64,000 bases of DNA from Kalaharituber pfeilii (GCA_015179045.1 WHUZ01000002.1:1984001-2048000), one strand, 5' to 3'. Shown: positions 34,496 to 51,876, counted from the first letter of the stretch. Program-made: numbers and translations. The notes: generated by a model not told the origin, from the sequence alone.

Positions 34496-36689
34496 GTTTG
34501 TAAGATGCTTGCCTAGAACGCAGGGCGTGTGGGAGTGATGGAGACGGGAATATATAGCGGGGAGACAATAATGTGGCTTCAGGACTCGGGAAGCCGGGTA
34601 AGGTGAAAGGCATATCAGAAGCCGGCCTCAAAAATTGGCCCAATCGGGACACGAACACAACCTTGCATCTTATATCATGATTCATATATATACATAGATG
34701 ACAAGTGTATACTACCTCCATTATTGGAATACAGCACTAGACACGATAGAGTTGAATGCCTCGGCATAGGGTCTGAACAGCGTCGAGACATAGGAAGCTT
34801 AAGTGGAGGTCGCAAATTATTTGAGAACATGGATTCACTAGCCTCGTCCCCAGGCGGGCTTTAGTCCTTGGGCACGTGACACACTAGTAATCTTGTTAGT
34901 AAGCAATGAATTATCTTGACCGAGAACCAAACCCTAAATTTCAGCTTATTATATTTACAGTTCTTGGTACATCACGTGATTGTCCGATTAGCTAATCTCA
35001 AGCTTCTGGGGGCGAGGCTATGTGCAACCAACGTCATTTCCAAACTCTCGACAAAACGAAAACTGACTTTCGATGGCTCCAAAACCTGTATTCACGCAGG
35101 ACAGGCCAGTTCAGCGAATAAACAGCATGCTGCTGTGGTCTAGAGTCAGGAACAGCCCAGCATGATTGAGATGTAATGCCCTTGGTTTGCGCTTCTTCCT
35201 CCTTCATCCCAGTCCCTACCGGCAACGCAAGTGTAGATTTGTTGAGCAATAAGAACAAGTTGACTGACTGTCAACAGCTGAGCTATCCTCGAACTGGAAC
35301 TGATCTAACCTCCCCGTATTGGATATAGAAGACATCCTAAGAGGTCACCCATATAATTTAGCCGTAGGTATTCGGATAGGGGTAGCTGTACTTCGACGTA
35401 ATATATGCGTCCAATGTTCGCTTTCTTGACTTGGCCCAGTCTCGAGACTGGACTTCACTCCCATGCCCGTGTGTGTATTACCCACACATCCGCGCCACCC
35501 TCCACATTCCCACACCAAAACCCACCTCTCCACACCCAGCATCATACCCAATAGCCAGGTCCAATCCTCGGCCTTTGGCACAAGAAGATACTGAGTCAGC
35601 CACACAGAATTCTTTGCAAACTATTAAGGAGACACCTGGGATGGGGGACAAATATGTCGTAATGTTCACTCAAATTCGCGAGATACTAAACTCCTCTACG
35701 CACTCCTTATGCGACTTAACGCCTTCATTTAGGAGCCGTTCGTCGAGCTATAGGTGCAAAGCAATGTAACAATTAGCGTTCCACATCATTCCTCACATCT
35801 CATCACTTCTTTACTACTCCTTGCACTTCCTTCTCTGGTCATCTGCCCTTTTCGACTTCAACCCTACATCATCACGAGGGTAAAAGGACAGACTCACCCT
35901 TCTCCGCTTCCTCAAACCTCCTCTCCGCCTCCGTCTTCCCTGTCCACCTATCCCTTTCCCTCTCTTCATCCCCCTCCTTTCTCCCCTGTCATTCTCTACC
36001 TCTATCCTTTCATTACTCAACTTATTCTGCTTCTGCTCACTACTCCTGGCTTCTGGATCCACTGACTTTTCCTTCTCCCTTTTCTTTTTCTTCTTGTAAT
36101 ACGCGAGTCTTAACACCTTTAAGCTTTAGACGGCCAGAGGCCGTGGCAGAGTCATCTGAGACCAGGTTGGGATTGGCGCGATGAGCTCTGGAACTATCGT
36201 GTTTAAAGGTTACGTAAAACGGCGCCAAGACGGCGGTATCTGTGTTCAAGTTGATCACGTGGCATGTCCAAATTTGGCTACATTGTTCTCACCAGGCAAC
36301 TACGGTGGGTTATGCCAGCACCAAGGGTTCCTCTAGGCATTTTACTTCTGTACTAGACCTATAAATCTCTCTACAAGCGTAACCAGTGACGGACGGGCAT
36401 ATGCTGTTCAGAAGGTGAACGAACTAGTGCGTATCTCAGTTGAAAATATGCTATTTCATCAAATACTAATAACTTGAGAGGAAGATTTTTAGGAAAACGA
36501 TGGCAGCACAAGTATTGCTTTTCATATTCCTGCAACTCAGAAGAGAATACGGCAAAAGTAGCTATCAATGCAAGATTTCTCTAGTGGCAGTAACAGTATC
36601 ATATATCTCGGCACTACTACTCTTGGTAGTAGTGCTAACATATAGGCAGTGACATAAACTCCATTCATAATGCATGTGACTATGTTGGA
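34496..36689. other. Spacer without recognised gene
   Basis: Contains AT-rich and pyrimidine-rich stretches (35780-36100, long C/T tracts) that create overlapping open frames on both strands without domain content. Nothing could be assigned. Confidence 0.45.
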
Positions 36690-37420
36690 AACATACCCTT
36701 ATCTCATTCAATGGAACCCCTTCATCCATGACAGGAAAATTAGCATTTGTAACCTGGTCTCCTGATGGATATGCCCTCTTTGCAGGATATGAGAAAGGTT
36801 GGAATCTATGGAGTGTCTACAGGAAACTTGGCCCTTATAGTTCCTGGGCTGAGCAAGATTTCATCAAGTGCAACAAAGGTGAGGGATACTTGATGGGTGC
36901 GGGAGACAGTTGTTGTATTGGGAGCAGTTAGGACCTTCTTTTAGTAAAGTATAAAGGTGATGGTAGGTTAGTGGCATTGGAAATAGCCAAAAGTGCATTC
37001 GCAGGTTGCTACAATTCAGTACCCTATCGGAATCATGAATTCAGTCCAAACAGGCTGATCTGACCTCTTGTTCAGGCAAACGTTTCAGGGGTGGTTTTAC
37101 ACACAAATGAGAAGCAACTAGTATACTGAGGATATGACCTTGCCACATTGGCTCAGGAAAACAGCATTCTATGGAATCATGTTACGATGCCCCCTATATA
37201 TTTAATTGATAACTGACCAATTAAGTCTGTCGTCATCTTACCTGATGGGAGGTATGTTGCCATTGCCGGGAAGTGCCGTTTGGCACATTATTCAGTCAAC
37301 AGTGGAAGGTGGAAGACCTTTGTCAATGAAAATATGAAGCAAGCTAGCCATGTAAGGGGAGGAATGCGCTGGTACCATTATATTTTGATTGCGGCAGTTT
37401 AATGTGATGGGTATACGAGG
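36690..37420 (+). pseudogene. RIC1-like relic (Golgi GEF subunit)
   Basis: Decayed copy of a gene related to RIC1, whose product with Rgp1 activates the Rab GTPase Ypt6 at the Golgi. Readable pieces: GKLAFVTWSPDGYALFAGYE then KGWNLWSVYRKLGPYSSWAE near 36733-36852, and LPDGRYVAIAGKCRLAHYSV then NSGRWKTFVNENMKQASHVR and GGMRWYHYILIAAV near 37220-37402. These follow the order of the N-terminal beta-propeller of RIC1. They are separated by stop codons and poorly matching stretches, and there is no continuation into the C-terminal half. A working RIC1 must lie elsewhere if the organism needs it. Confidence 0.65.
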
Positions 37421-38387
37421 TGAGTATTCTAACTGTCATATACGGAAACTTTGAAGGTTTCTGAGGGGCTGCTTCTGGGAATTCAATTCAAGGTTTGGAT
37501 AGATGTTCGACAAGAAGGAGATCTGTGCGAGAGGAGAGTCAAGAGAGCTTTCCAGCCGGCGTTGACTTTCATCCTATGTCAATTCTACTATCCAAAGGAA
37601 TTATTTTAGGATATTGAGTCCGATCGTGTGCAGCAAAGAGACATTCGGACAATTTTTTATTTCAGGTTTCTAAGACAGTAGGCTCATTTTCCTCTTTATC
37701 CATCGTTCGTATGTTGCAAACTTAAAGCATCGACCTAGGTTTTTGTACAGCATTTCTTAGATACTTCTGGCGAGTGGGGACTCTGAAGCAGCATTACAGC
37801 TTGCAACTCACTGTGAGAGCCTGTTGGAGTGTTACTTCACGACGTATTAAATGAAGCCGACAGTATCCCTGGCCCTATCAGTATGATTTTTTTGAACAGT
37901 GTTATGCTGATAGTTAGATTTTACTAGTTGCGGGCCAGATTACACAGTGCTGCAGCGTGTCAGTTGAACAGCCACGGAAGAGATGCAGTTGAGGGTAATC
38001 AGACTGTGTATGAGTTTGGCAACGCTTACGAGTTGAAATGCGACCACTCCGAGCGACCAGTTATGCTGCCATCATAAAGTATAAAAACGGGTTACCCAGT
38101 TCCAACTTCCAATTGGTCATTGCTAGAATTCCAAATCCCAAGGGATCATCGCTGAAACCGGAGCATTACTAAAGAATAGTAAGATATCGTTCTTCAACAG
38201 CTTCAATACTTCCTATTTCCTTACAGCACTGGCCATTTAGACCGAAGCTTGGGGTTTTTCAGCCAGCTCTATTTTTGCAACTATACCAAAGTATTCCAAA
38301 GCCATTTTATAAGATCTGTACTCAAGTAAGGTATTCTCTGTCTCTTGAATTAGTTACAATATACAGAGGGATCTTATCGGTTGACAC
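37421..38387. other. Spacer, possibly further decayed RIC1 or repeat DNA
   Basis: No open frame of note and no recognised motif. It joins the RIC1 relic to the first LTR-like repeat and may be degraded sequence of either. Confidence 0.35.
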
Positions 38388-38853
38388 TGTAGTAGGCGGC
38401 GCACCTAAGTCACATTAACCATGCTGATGCTGCCGCTGGTCACGTGGGGTCATATGGTTACATAGGTTACATACACACGGTCAGGGTAAGTCTGACGGTG
38501 CTTAGAAATGATAAGTCTGACAGCGACTGGTATAAGAAGAGTGTCCTCTGTACATAGCATTTCATTATTCATCTTCATCTTTCATCTTTATCTTTCATCT
38601 TTCCTATTCACTGTTTATTCCTTCATCTGTTCATACTCATTTTCCGTTACCTTCAACCTTTCCACAGTTATGTCTTTACAATCTTGGCTTCTGCACTTGC
38701 TATACAATCAAACAACTCTCGCTCGCGCTCAGTAACCTCCTCCGTTCTACTACCTGATACCGCCTTCACTTCCCCCTTTGCCCAGCGACCTCCCAGCGGA
38801 GGACCCACTGCGTAGAGTAGTGGAATTAGGCGTAGCACGCCCTACGCTCATAA
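38388..38853. mobile_element. LTR-like dispersed repeat, copy 1
   Basis: About 470 bases closely similar to 49519-50040: begins tgtagtaggcggcgcacct, holds a TATA-like ggtataagaag element, a long CATCTTT pyrimidine-rich tract and ends near acgctcataa. The size, TG start and promoter-like interior suit a solo LTR. No target duplication or flanking coding region could be confirmed. It lacks the micro-insertion present in copy 2. Confidence 0.6.
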
Positions 38854-39708
38854 TGGTGATTTCGCCCGGGTCTTTCTGGTAGGGCCAATCAATCAGGAAA
38901 GGCACGCCTTGCAATTACCGTCAACTGGCCTCCAATCTCGATTTCTAATACTCGAATGGGCCTGATCTCGATTTGTCAAAGCTTGAGAGGCTAGAAAATT
39001 TTAGTCTGATGCCCGACTTGTCAGCTCTGACAGTTCCAACAGACGCGGCTCGGTAAGTGTGTAAAGACCAAGTTAAGATGAGGCTGGAACGCGCGATTGA
39101 ATAAGTCTAGGTAATATGCATATTTCAACCCAAGGGCTTGGAACTACACTAAACCGATAAACGACTAAACAGAGAATTAAGCGAGCCGATCTGATACACA
39201 CAGACGCCCCCAGATCTCTGAACGAACCATGGTACCGGTACCGCCAAGACAAGGAATATCATACAGTCTAACCTTGATATCCTCTGATTCGGATATTCGG
39301 ACAACCGTTTCCCATACAAATTGCCCGGACGCCCTAACCATACCGGAAACCTCCAGACAAGTACCCCCTGTCTCCATACAAATATGATAATATTTGCTAT
39401 ACCGGACACGCTAATACCAATACATCTTAGCCTACCCCACTTTACCACTTAGTCTGGCTGTTTACCACTCTGTTGCCGTCACTGCTACCACTACTACTAC
39501 CATTACTGCTACTAATGGTTAGACTGTATCTCTGAAATAACTAAATGCCTGAGTGCGCAGAACACAGATGACAAAAGCTGGACCGATAACACAACAGAGC
39601 TACACAGAAGGATAATAAATATCAACACAGTTTACGAGATAATACCAGAAAGGTGCTCAGTGAAGCACTGGGTATACACCATATCAGCTAGTATTAGGTA
39701 CAATGTGT
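38854..39708. other. Spacer, probably decayed retroelement DNA
   Basis: Short frames only. Lies between an LTR-like repeat and a gypsy integrase tail, so part of it may be degraded retrotransposon sequence, but no RT or protease motif is visible. Confidence 0.35.
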
Positions 39709-40052
39709 GTACTACCGATCGAGCTCGTTCATTCGGCTTGGCAAATTATGAACAACGGCGAATATACTACTGAAGAGCTACTGGCAGCTCGAGCCCGACA
39801 ATTGACCCAGCAAATCGATAACCTTGAAGCCGCGGCAGAAAACTTTCGGGAGTAGAAACACAAACAAATGAAATACCGACGCATTCGCGCAGCCACTGAC
39901 CAAATAGAATCTGGGAACTTAGTGCTAGTCTATAATACCAAGCTAGATAAGTAGCACAGACAAACTGGCGAATCGATGGGCAGGCCCATACAAGTGGTTG
40001 ACATGTTGGAAGGGGGGTGGTACAGGATAGCCGAATTGGATGGGACTTGAGG
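39709..40052 (+). pseudogene. Ty3/gypsy polyprotein relic, integrase C-terminus
   Basis: A single frame with four or more stop codons reads VLPIELVHSAWQIMNNGEYT, TEELLAARARQLTQQIDNLE, a KYRRIRAATDQIESGNLVLV segment ending VYNTKLDK, and PIQVVDMLEGGWYRIAELDG T. This is the usual end of gypsy-type integrases (from the PIELV motif to the chromodomain-adjacent GPY/F-like module ending in L-D-G-T). The rest of pol is absent nearby. A degenerate remnant. Confidence 0.8.
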
Positions 40053-40312
40053 CCGTTGAGCCCCGTTCACGTGATCATCCATAGATCTCGAATAGATGAT
40101 GTTAATTCGAGATGATGTTGATGACCCCGGTCGCCAATATTGGTCCCAATCTCGCGGGATAATATGCCAATATAGCGATTACGTTCCTACTTTCAAATCC
40201 AATTCATAGGAATTCCATAGGGAAAAGTGATACAATCCAATATCGAGAATTGAACTTCGTTCACAAATTTCTGTGCCAAACTAGCAATAAATATATGAAA
40301 TTGAAGACAACA

Positions 40313-40327
40313 CTGGGTACGAGAACA
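40313..40327. mobile_element. Micro-insertion D, 15 bp, opposite orientation
   Basis: On the minus strand the unit reads TGTTCTCGTACCCAG. It lies between AAGACAACA (40304-40312) and AAGAAAACA (40328-40336), which agree at eight of nine positions. It is the shortest copy of the family, some 300 bases beyond the AROM stop codon. Confidence 0.6.
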
Positions 40328-40624
40328 AAGAAAACACACATACATACATACATGCATATACACGCAAAACAAAAAACTAAAATAAAATAAAAAAATTAAA
40401 AAAATCACCACCATCCTTCTCTCCCCAGTTTCCTTTTTCTATTTTGGGTTTTGATATTCCAAGGTGGATCAAACCCCGAGGGTACTTTAAACTCCCGTTA
40501 ACCGAGGCAAATGTGTACAAGTTCAAGCTTGTGAATTGTGTTCCTGAGACTGGATCTACAATACAGCATGTGTTCGAGTAAAACATAATGGTACCATCAC
40601 AATTGCACAACTGAATTTTGCTTT

Positions 40625-46156
<5,532 letters not shown>

Positions 46157-47005
46157 ATGTCATCCTCCAAACCCACAGCTTCAAGCCCTCCAATCCCAGC
46201 CCCCATCACTCCCCACCGGTCCCGCCATCATGCTCTTGGCCACTTGGTCGCGGCCTCGCACCTGCTCGCCGCTAGCTCCCCTCCCATCGCTGCACATCTC
46301 ATGTCGAGATTCTATTCCTTGCTCTTCAAAAAAGGAATCAACCTGCCAAAGAATACCGCAGCGGGAGCATGTCCAAGGTGTGGTGGGATGTGGGTGCTAG
46401 GGTGGAATTGTTTCGTTGGTGGGGAGGGAGACGGTGGTAGAGGGGGGAGGGTGGTGAAGCGAGAGCGAGCGAACCGGAGGAGGAAGAGGGGGAAGGACAG
46501 CGGCGGCGGGGTAATGGGGGGGAGGGTAGAAAAGGAGAATGGAAGGCGAGGGGAGGGAAGGGTGGAGTGGGTTTGTGACAGATGTGGGGTGGGTGTGGGG
46601 AAGGGGAGCGTGGGGAGCGGCGGCGGGAGGAGGAAAGGGAGGGGCAAGGGGAAGGAGGATGGCGAGAGTGGACTGCTGCTGGCGCTGGCGCAGACAGTAG
46701 GGGAGAAGGAGAACGCTGCGGGGTGTAAGGACAGCGGGAGTAAAGAGCAATGCACCGAAGCAGCCCGGAAAACAGAAGACTCTACAGCAAAGCCAGCACC
46801 TGGTCCTCCATCCGCATCAGAGCCCCCAAGAGCGGAGCTGGAAGTATCCAAACCCCAAAAGAGGAAAAAGGCAAACAAGAACTCCTCCCTGCAGGCCATG
46901 ATTGCAGCCAAGCGCGAGAGGGAGAGGGCCACCGTGAGTGGGGCGGGGGATGCGTTGGCGGGGATGGATTTGATGGATTTGATGAAGTTGGGGGTAGTCA
47001 AGTAG
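46157..47005 (+). CDS. RNase MRP/RNase P subunit, SNM1/Rpr2/Rpp21 type
   Basis: Predicted zinc-ribbon protein component of RNase MRP (rRNA processing) or RNase P (pre-tRNA 5' processing). It has 282 residues from the ATG at 46157; an upstream in-frame GTG is disregarded. There is no intron. The family signature is clear: HLVAASHLLAASSPPIAAHL, MSRFYSLLFKKGINLPK, then zinc-binding pairs CPRCGG and CDRCGV, with the VLGWNC motif between them. A long, basic, glycine/arginine-rich insert separates the two cysteine pairs. The C-terminal half is lysine-rich (KPQKRKKANKNSSLQAMIAA) and ends with a short MDLMDLMKLG helix. SNM1 is favoured over Rpr2 because of the length of the tail, but this cannot be settled here. 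Confidence 0.8.
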   Translation: MSSSKPTASSPPIPAPITPHRSRHHALGHLVAASHLLAASSPPIAAHLMSRFYSLLFKKGINLPKNTAAGACPRCGGMWVLGWNCFVGGEGDGGRGGRVVKRERANRRRKRGKDSGGGVMGGRVEKENGRRGEGRVEWVCDRCGVGVGKGSVGSGGGRRKGRGKGKEDGESGLLLALAQTVGEKENAAGCKDSGSKEQCTEAARKTEDSTAKPAPGPPSASEPPRAELEVSKPQKRKKANKNSSLQAMIAAKRERERATVSGAGDALAGMDLMDLMKLGVVK

Positions 47006-49518
47006 TAAGTGTGGGAGGATGTGTGGGCGATAGATGAAGGGTTGGACATATGACCTACCTTTTTTTTTTTTACGTATGAACCTGTGTACGATGCTAGATA
47101 ATGTGGGTGCTGTGTCCGAAATACCTATGCTCTATTAATGTTTTTGAATCTAGCATATCTTATTTTCTCTGTTTACTCTATCTTTTTGACATAGTCTCGA
47201 ATCAGACGGCCAGGTTTGTTGCAGCCCACTTATCCCACTACTAGTAGTCATTGCAAGTACACAGCATAAAATGTTGACCATGCGCATGAGGAATGGAGAT
47301 TCCATATCTCCAGCAGAAAGAGCGGCAAGCATCTGCTCACCCAACCCTTATACAGCCGCGCTGCATCTGCTTTGCGCTTCGACGGCCCCCGCTCCTGCCC
47401 CTCGACCGGTATGAAAGCGCCGGTTTCCCTCCCGTGCCTGGTCGCCTTCCTCAGCCGCTCCAGTAACCTTGCTCTCCCCACGCCTCAAGCAGATCTTATA
47501 GTATGTAGGGTAAGTTCCAGTCTCCTAACCAGGGTAAGTCCCCAGGCCGCAAAGCTTATTTTGCGGCAGTGTGATCTACACAGCACTCGCAGACTCAGAG
47601 AGTATCCGGACATCTGACCAACGACGGCGTTCCGGAGATGAAGAATAATGTGATGGAAGGAATAGAAGCGGAGGGAGGATGCATCGGATAAGGAACCAGA
47701 GGCTGGATAGGATATTTGTACCGGCTCCGGAGCATGCACCCGAGCGACAGAAACAGCCCATGGAAATGTCATGTTGACAACCTGAAGTATGGTAAGTATG
47801 ATAGGAATTTCCTTTTGTGGTCATAATTGAATTGTTATTGATCATGTACCTTCCTTAATATGTCCTGCACTCCGTGCAACGATCTATTTCTGTACATTCC
47901 TGTGTTTCTGCACATTCCAATGCTTTTCTACACTTCCAATAGTCTCGCGTGCATTTTCCTACATCTTTTTCTCTGCCATTTCCCGTTTTCATTGCCTTTC
48001 CACATATCCATTTGATCTTTCAGTATTATGTCACTAAGCTGCGCTTGTTGAACCTGATATATTGCTAAGGCCCTGTTTGATTGCAGTAGGTCGTACCATG
48101 TAGTTTAGACCTAGCATCAGTATGAATGGCCAAGGCGGGATACGACGTAAGAGGTGCAATTGGAACTGGGGAAGTGTTTGTTTGCTACAATTTGACTACG
48201 TACCTACAGATATGCAGTGCCAAAAAAAAATCAACTTGAAGGTTCGTTTGCTACATTCGCATTGTGCAAAGAAGAAAAAAAAAAAAAAAATTTGGATCCC
48301 GCGGCCACCAATTTCCAAACTTGTCAATTGCAGCTATTGCATTCGGAGCCGAGGACATGTCCCTGATACAGCAAATCGCTCGCCTAGACCCAGTATACTA
48401 TGCACTCGTGGTCGCCGCCCGCCCAGATGGCGACTACCGGCAGATTTCCTTCCTGTACTATGAAAGCCGTCCTACCTGGGGACTATACATTCTTTCAACA
48501 CTTGGATCTAAATATGAGGAGGTATATCGAGTGTCAACGAAGAATGAACAGAATACAGACGCCCCTCACTCAGCAAGAGACCCCGACCAACTGCACAGTG
48601 GTACTGCCAGGATTTTACAGATACATGGTCGAGTGGTGGGGGAAGATCAAAGTTCAAGGGCACGACATTAATCCTCCTTCTGCGGGGAGGTCAGGACAGA
48701 CAAGAATTGGCAACCCCACTCGGACTCAAGAACATGATGGAAAGACGCACCGAACGGACCGAATCTACTTGCGAGAAGACAAAAAACAGTACAGCGACTT
48801 AGTTCCAGCAGTATGTGGTACTGGAGATATTCGTATCTCTAGACCTGAATACTACATGGATCCTCAAGCAATAGGGAAGGGCGAGCTGAATTAAAAAGGT
48901 GGTTTGTCAATCCGTGGTTTGTGGGAATACAAGGAGACCACAGCACTCTCGATATTCCTGAGTCAGGGACCTAGGAGACACTTAGCGCCGCACACCGAGA
49001 CCTTACCGCCCTTAACAGAACAACTTCCGGGCAAAACAACATACATGAATTTCCGGAGGAGCGCTTTGCTGGGCCTGTAGCACTGAGAAGTATCAGTGCT
49101 CTCTCCGATGCGTTGGTAGGGGCGAGAAGGTGGACTGAACCGGATGTGTTGGAAGAGAGAGATTGGGCAGTAATGAGGTAGCCGCCTGGGAGTACATCCA
49201 GAAGGTGAGAAAACGACTGTTGGCGGCTTGGATAGAAGGGTTCGAGAAGATACAAAGGTGAGAGCAAGCTGCCTATGGGGAAAACAGTTATTTTCGGAAG
49301 ATTGAATTGGAAGGAGACTTGAGCCGGTTAGCGAGGATGCACCTAAACAGGACATTGCTGAAGATGAAGAGATTGAACGGTGATTCTGTGTTTTCTGCAT
49401 TTTCATTTCAATTCTACCTTAACTCTGTTCTTTTCCTTGATATTGCTGGATCCGCGGTTGACTTGTTTCCCTATTTCCTTGCTTCGGACTTGGTGGTCAG
49501 GGACGACGAGGGGACGAA
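47006..49518. other. Spacer with unassigned frames
   Basis: A minus-strand frame at 47248-47481 contains RARLLERLRKATRHGRETGA followed by FIPVEGQERGPSKRKADAAR, which looks coding. With neighbouring frames (47485-47772) it might form a multi-exon gene, but I recognise no family. Overlapping plus frames at 48264-48894 lack domains. An A-rich stretch lies at 48271-48290. Confidence 0.4.
47248..47772 (-). CDS. Possible hypothetical protein, exon model unresolved
   Basis: Not recognised. The frame starting at 47772 (MTFPWAVSVARVHAPEPVQI) and a second frame with LERLRKATRHGRETGAFIPV could be joined by an intron near 47480-47530 (gtaagt-like sequences occur around 47510 on the plus strand only, so the donor is not clear). 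The second frame is basic and free of stops for about 60 codons. No signal peptide, membrane helix or known motif. Treat as tentative. Confidence 0.25.
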
Positions 49519-50040
49519 TGTGGTAGGCGGCGCGCCTAAGTCACATTAACCGCGCTGATACTGAGCTCGGACGCCGCAGGTCACGTGGGGTCATAGGCTA
49601 TGGTTCTTGTACACACAGTCAGGGTAAGCCTGAGGGCGTGGGAGATGCTAAAAAATGATAAGTCTGGCAGCGACTGATATAAGAAGGGTGCCCTTTGTAC
49701 ATGTCATTTCATTATTCGTCTTCACCTCTCATCTTTATCTTTCATCTTTCCTATTCACTGTTTATTCATTCATCTGTTCATACTCATTTTCCATTACCTT
49801 CAACCTTTCCACAGTTATGTCTTTTTAATATTGGTTTCTGCACTTGCTATACTATACAATCAAACAGCTCTCGCTCGCACTCAGTAACCTCCTCCTTTCT
49901 GCTACCTGATACTGCCTTCACTTTGTTCTCGTGCCTGGGCACGAGAACACCTTCACTTCCTCCTTTGCCCAGCGATCTCCCAGCAGAGGGCCCAGTGCGT
50001 AGAGTATTGGAATTAGGCGCAGCGCGCCTCACGCTTATAA
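49519..50040. mobile_element. LTR-like dispersed repeat, copy 2, interrupted
   Basis: Second copy of the repeat at 38388-38853. It shares the TGTGGTAGGCGGCGC start, the tcacgtggggtcata segment, the TATA-like gatataagaag, the CATCTTT tract and the end acgcttataa. It carries micro-insertion E at 49924-49949, which is absent from copy 1. Differences between copies are scattered substitutions and a few indels. Confidence 0.6.
49924..49949. mobile_element. Micro-insertion E, perfect 26-bp palindrome with exact 9-bp direct repeats
   Basis: Arms TGTTCTCGTGCC and GGCACGAGAACA are perfect reverse complements separated by TG. Exact CCTTCACTT copies flank it (49915-49923 and 49950-49958). In the first LTR-like copy the corresponding place reads gataccgccttcacttcccc with a single CCTTCACTT, i.e. 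the empty site. This is the clearest proof that the unit is an insertion. Confidence 0.85.
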
Positions 50041-50099
50041 CGTACTTAAAATGTCTCTGTAAACCAACCAAGTAAGCTAATAATATGTTGAGACCAACA

Positions 50100-50670
50100 A
50101 GGGGAGCGTTCAATTGCTTCTTCAGAATGCCCTAGCTTCAATCGGCGGATTCCAAGCTTAACCCCGAGTTCGATAGGCATGGTGTAGATGTTTTTTGGAT
50201 ATTTCAGTCTTTTACATTCCTTCACAATAGCTGTCGTTGAATTGTCTAATTTTTCCCACTCCCGATCATCACCCTAGATTTGGTCCTAAAAAGTATTATT
50301 TGCATGGCCCCAAAGCCACCTTCCAATTGATTTTGTCATGCTTACTGCCTTATCCCATCTCTTTTCTGATATATAGAGTTCCACGAGAATGATCAGATTA
50401 GGCTACCCAAATCCTTCACGCTCTCCAAGGTCAATTGATTGATAACGCTGAATACTATGCTCATTAGGAAGCAGCGAGAAACTATCTGCTACTTCGTTCA
50501 ATTTACCAAGCTTTTTGTTTAATCCAGCGTTTTCATACATGGTGGTATTATCGTCTGAATTAGCTTATAATGCACGATTGTAGCAGTAGATAGCTGTTTC
50601 GTTCGGGCCTTCCTGATCGATACTTATTCCTGCACACTCAAGCCACAGATGAAAATCTCTTGGCCTGCAG
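50100..50670 (-). pseudogene. TFC4-like relic (TFIIIC tau131 TPR region)
   Basis: A single minus-strand frame with only three stop codons in about 190 codons reads PRDFHLWLECAGISIDQEGP, NETAIYCYNRAL, then LGKLNEVADSFSLLPNEHSI, LIILVELYISEKRWDKAVSM, GDDREWEKLDNSTTAIVKEC and TMPIELGVKLGIRRLKLGHS. This follows the TPR region of the TFIIIC subunit Tfc4/Sfc4, including the GDDREW motif and the IELGVKLGIRRL segment. Upstream (50680-50880) the complement is acidic, as the region before the TPRs often is. No start or full length is present, so it is a partial decayed copy. Confidence 0.6.
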
Positions 50671-50879
50671 TGCGCTGCAGTGCGCTTCCTCTGCCCGTTG
50701 TCTCTACCCTTTGCCCTTTGAATCTATGGGCTGCTTGTCATCAATGTCCGAAACCTCAGAAAATTCATCTCTATTACAGAAGCGTTAGTCACAAGTATCA
50801 TGCATGCATATGTTTGCAAACGCAAATCTTTCTTCTAGGTATCCAGCCTCAGATGTTTCATCTGAGTTAGAATAATCAG

Positions 50880-51876
50880 TCTTCATCATTATCATCCATG
50901 AAGCTATTGTGATCATATCCTGTGTCATCAAAATCATTGATATGTGCTTGTTCCTAGCAATTACTAGATTCCATACTGATGGTGCGAATATAGAGTAGGT
51001 GTATTGTACTCGAGTACACAATTTTATGAAGCAAGTATACAAGTGTCTCTGGTCGTAGCACTTACGGCAAGAGTACTTACCTGTTAGTAGTCTGTTTGCC
51101 TTAAACGGTCAGGTGCTAATATGCCAAGACCTTTAAGGTACCGTATCAATATGAATTTTACAACCTATCATATGATGGATGGTTGGTTGGCATACAGCAG
51201 GGGAATGGTGCTAGAACTGAATGAAGCAGGTTAATGCACAGTGAGATAGCCACACCTAGAATACTAGCCTCCATCTCAACCATCTAACGCCAGGTTCTAA
51301 AATTCAAAAACATACGGTATGGGACGACCTCATCTGTAGCACCCTGTTTCTCATAACCTGCGACAGGATTTGTTTGAAGGGAAAGGCACTGAATGATAAA
51401 CAAATATATACAAAAATTGGGAGAAGTAAGTACTCAAGGTAATAAATTGTTCTCGCACTCAGCCTTTGTAATAACACTGGGCAAGAGATCAATTCTGAGC
51501 ACGTAGGTATTCGGTACTCATGTGCAGGATTTCGGGGGATGCTTGATATGCACATAATAGGAAAATCACAAGACGGGCAGAGAGCTATCTATACAGGTAC
51601 TACTAATACCACAGTTGAAACAAAATCAATGCTAATATAATACCAAACATGCTAAAATGTCACGAATCTGGTTCGAGACTGCCTTTCATCCCACCTCAGA
51701 CACTAATCATTATCACTCAATATTATTAACACATACCAACCCTTGCTCTTCAATCTAAACCCGCCGCTAGGTATGCACTAGTCAAACGTACAGAATATAA
51801 TTAGTGTAAGCTCGAGGATCTCGATATTTGATTCAGGTGCCAAAGCCTGCACTAGATACCAGACGATTTTCCAGAT
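50880..51876. other. Spacer downstream of the V-ATPase gene
   Basis: AT-rich, no gene recognised. Contains micro-insertion G at 51448-51467. Confidence 0.45.
51448..51467. mobile_element. Micro-insertion G, 20 bp
   Basis: TGTTCTCGCACTCAGCCTTT between GTAATAAAT (51439-51447) and GTAATAACA (51468-51476), seven of nine positions equal. The unit has the same length as copies C and F and the same first eight bases. Confidence 0.55.

Noticed and set aside
34640..34665. Complement of TGTTCGTGTCCC as a diverged micro-insertion
   Set aside because: Two bases of the core are missing and no direct repeat flanks it.
36275..36300. Another TGTTCTC match (ttgttctcaccagg) as a micro-insertion
   Set aside because: The following bases diverge from the family and the flanks do not repeat.
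46312..47049. Minus-strand frame rich in proline and serine
   Set aside because: Antisense of the SNM1-like gene; composition explained by its G-rich insert.
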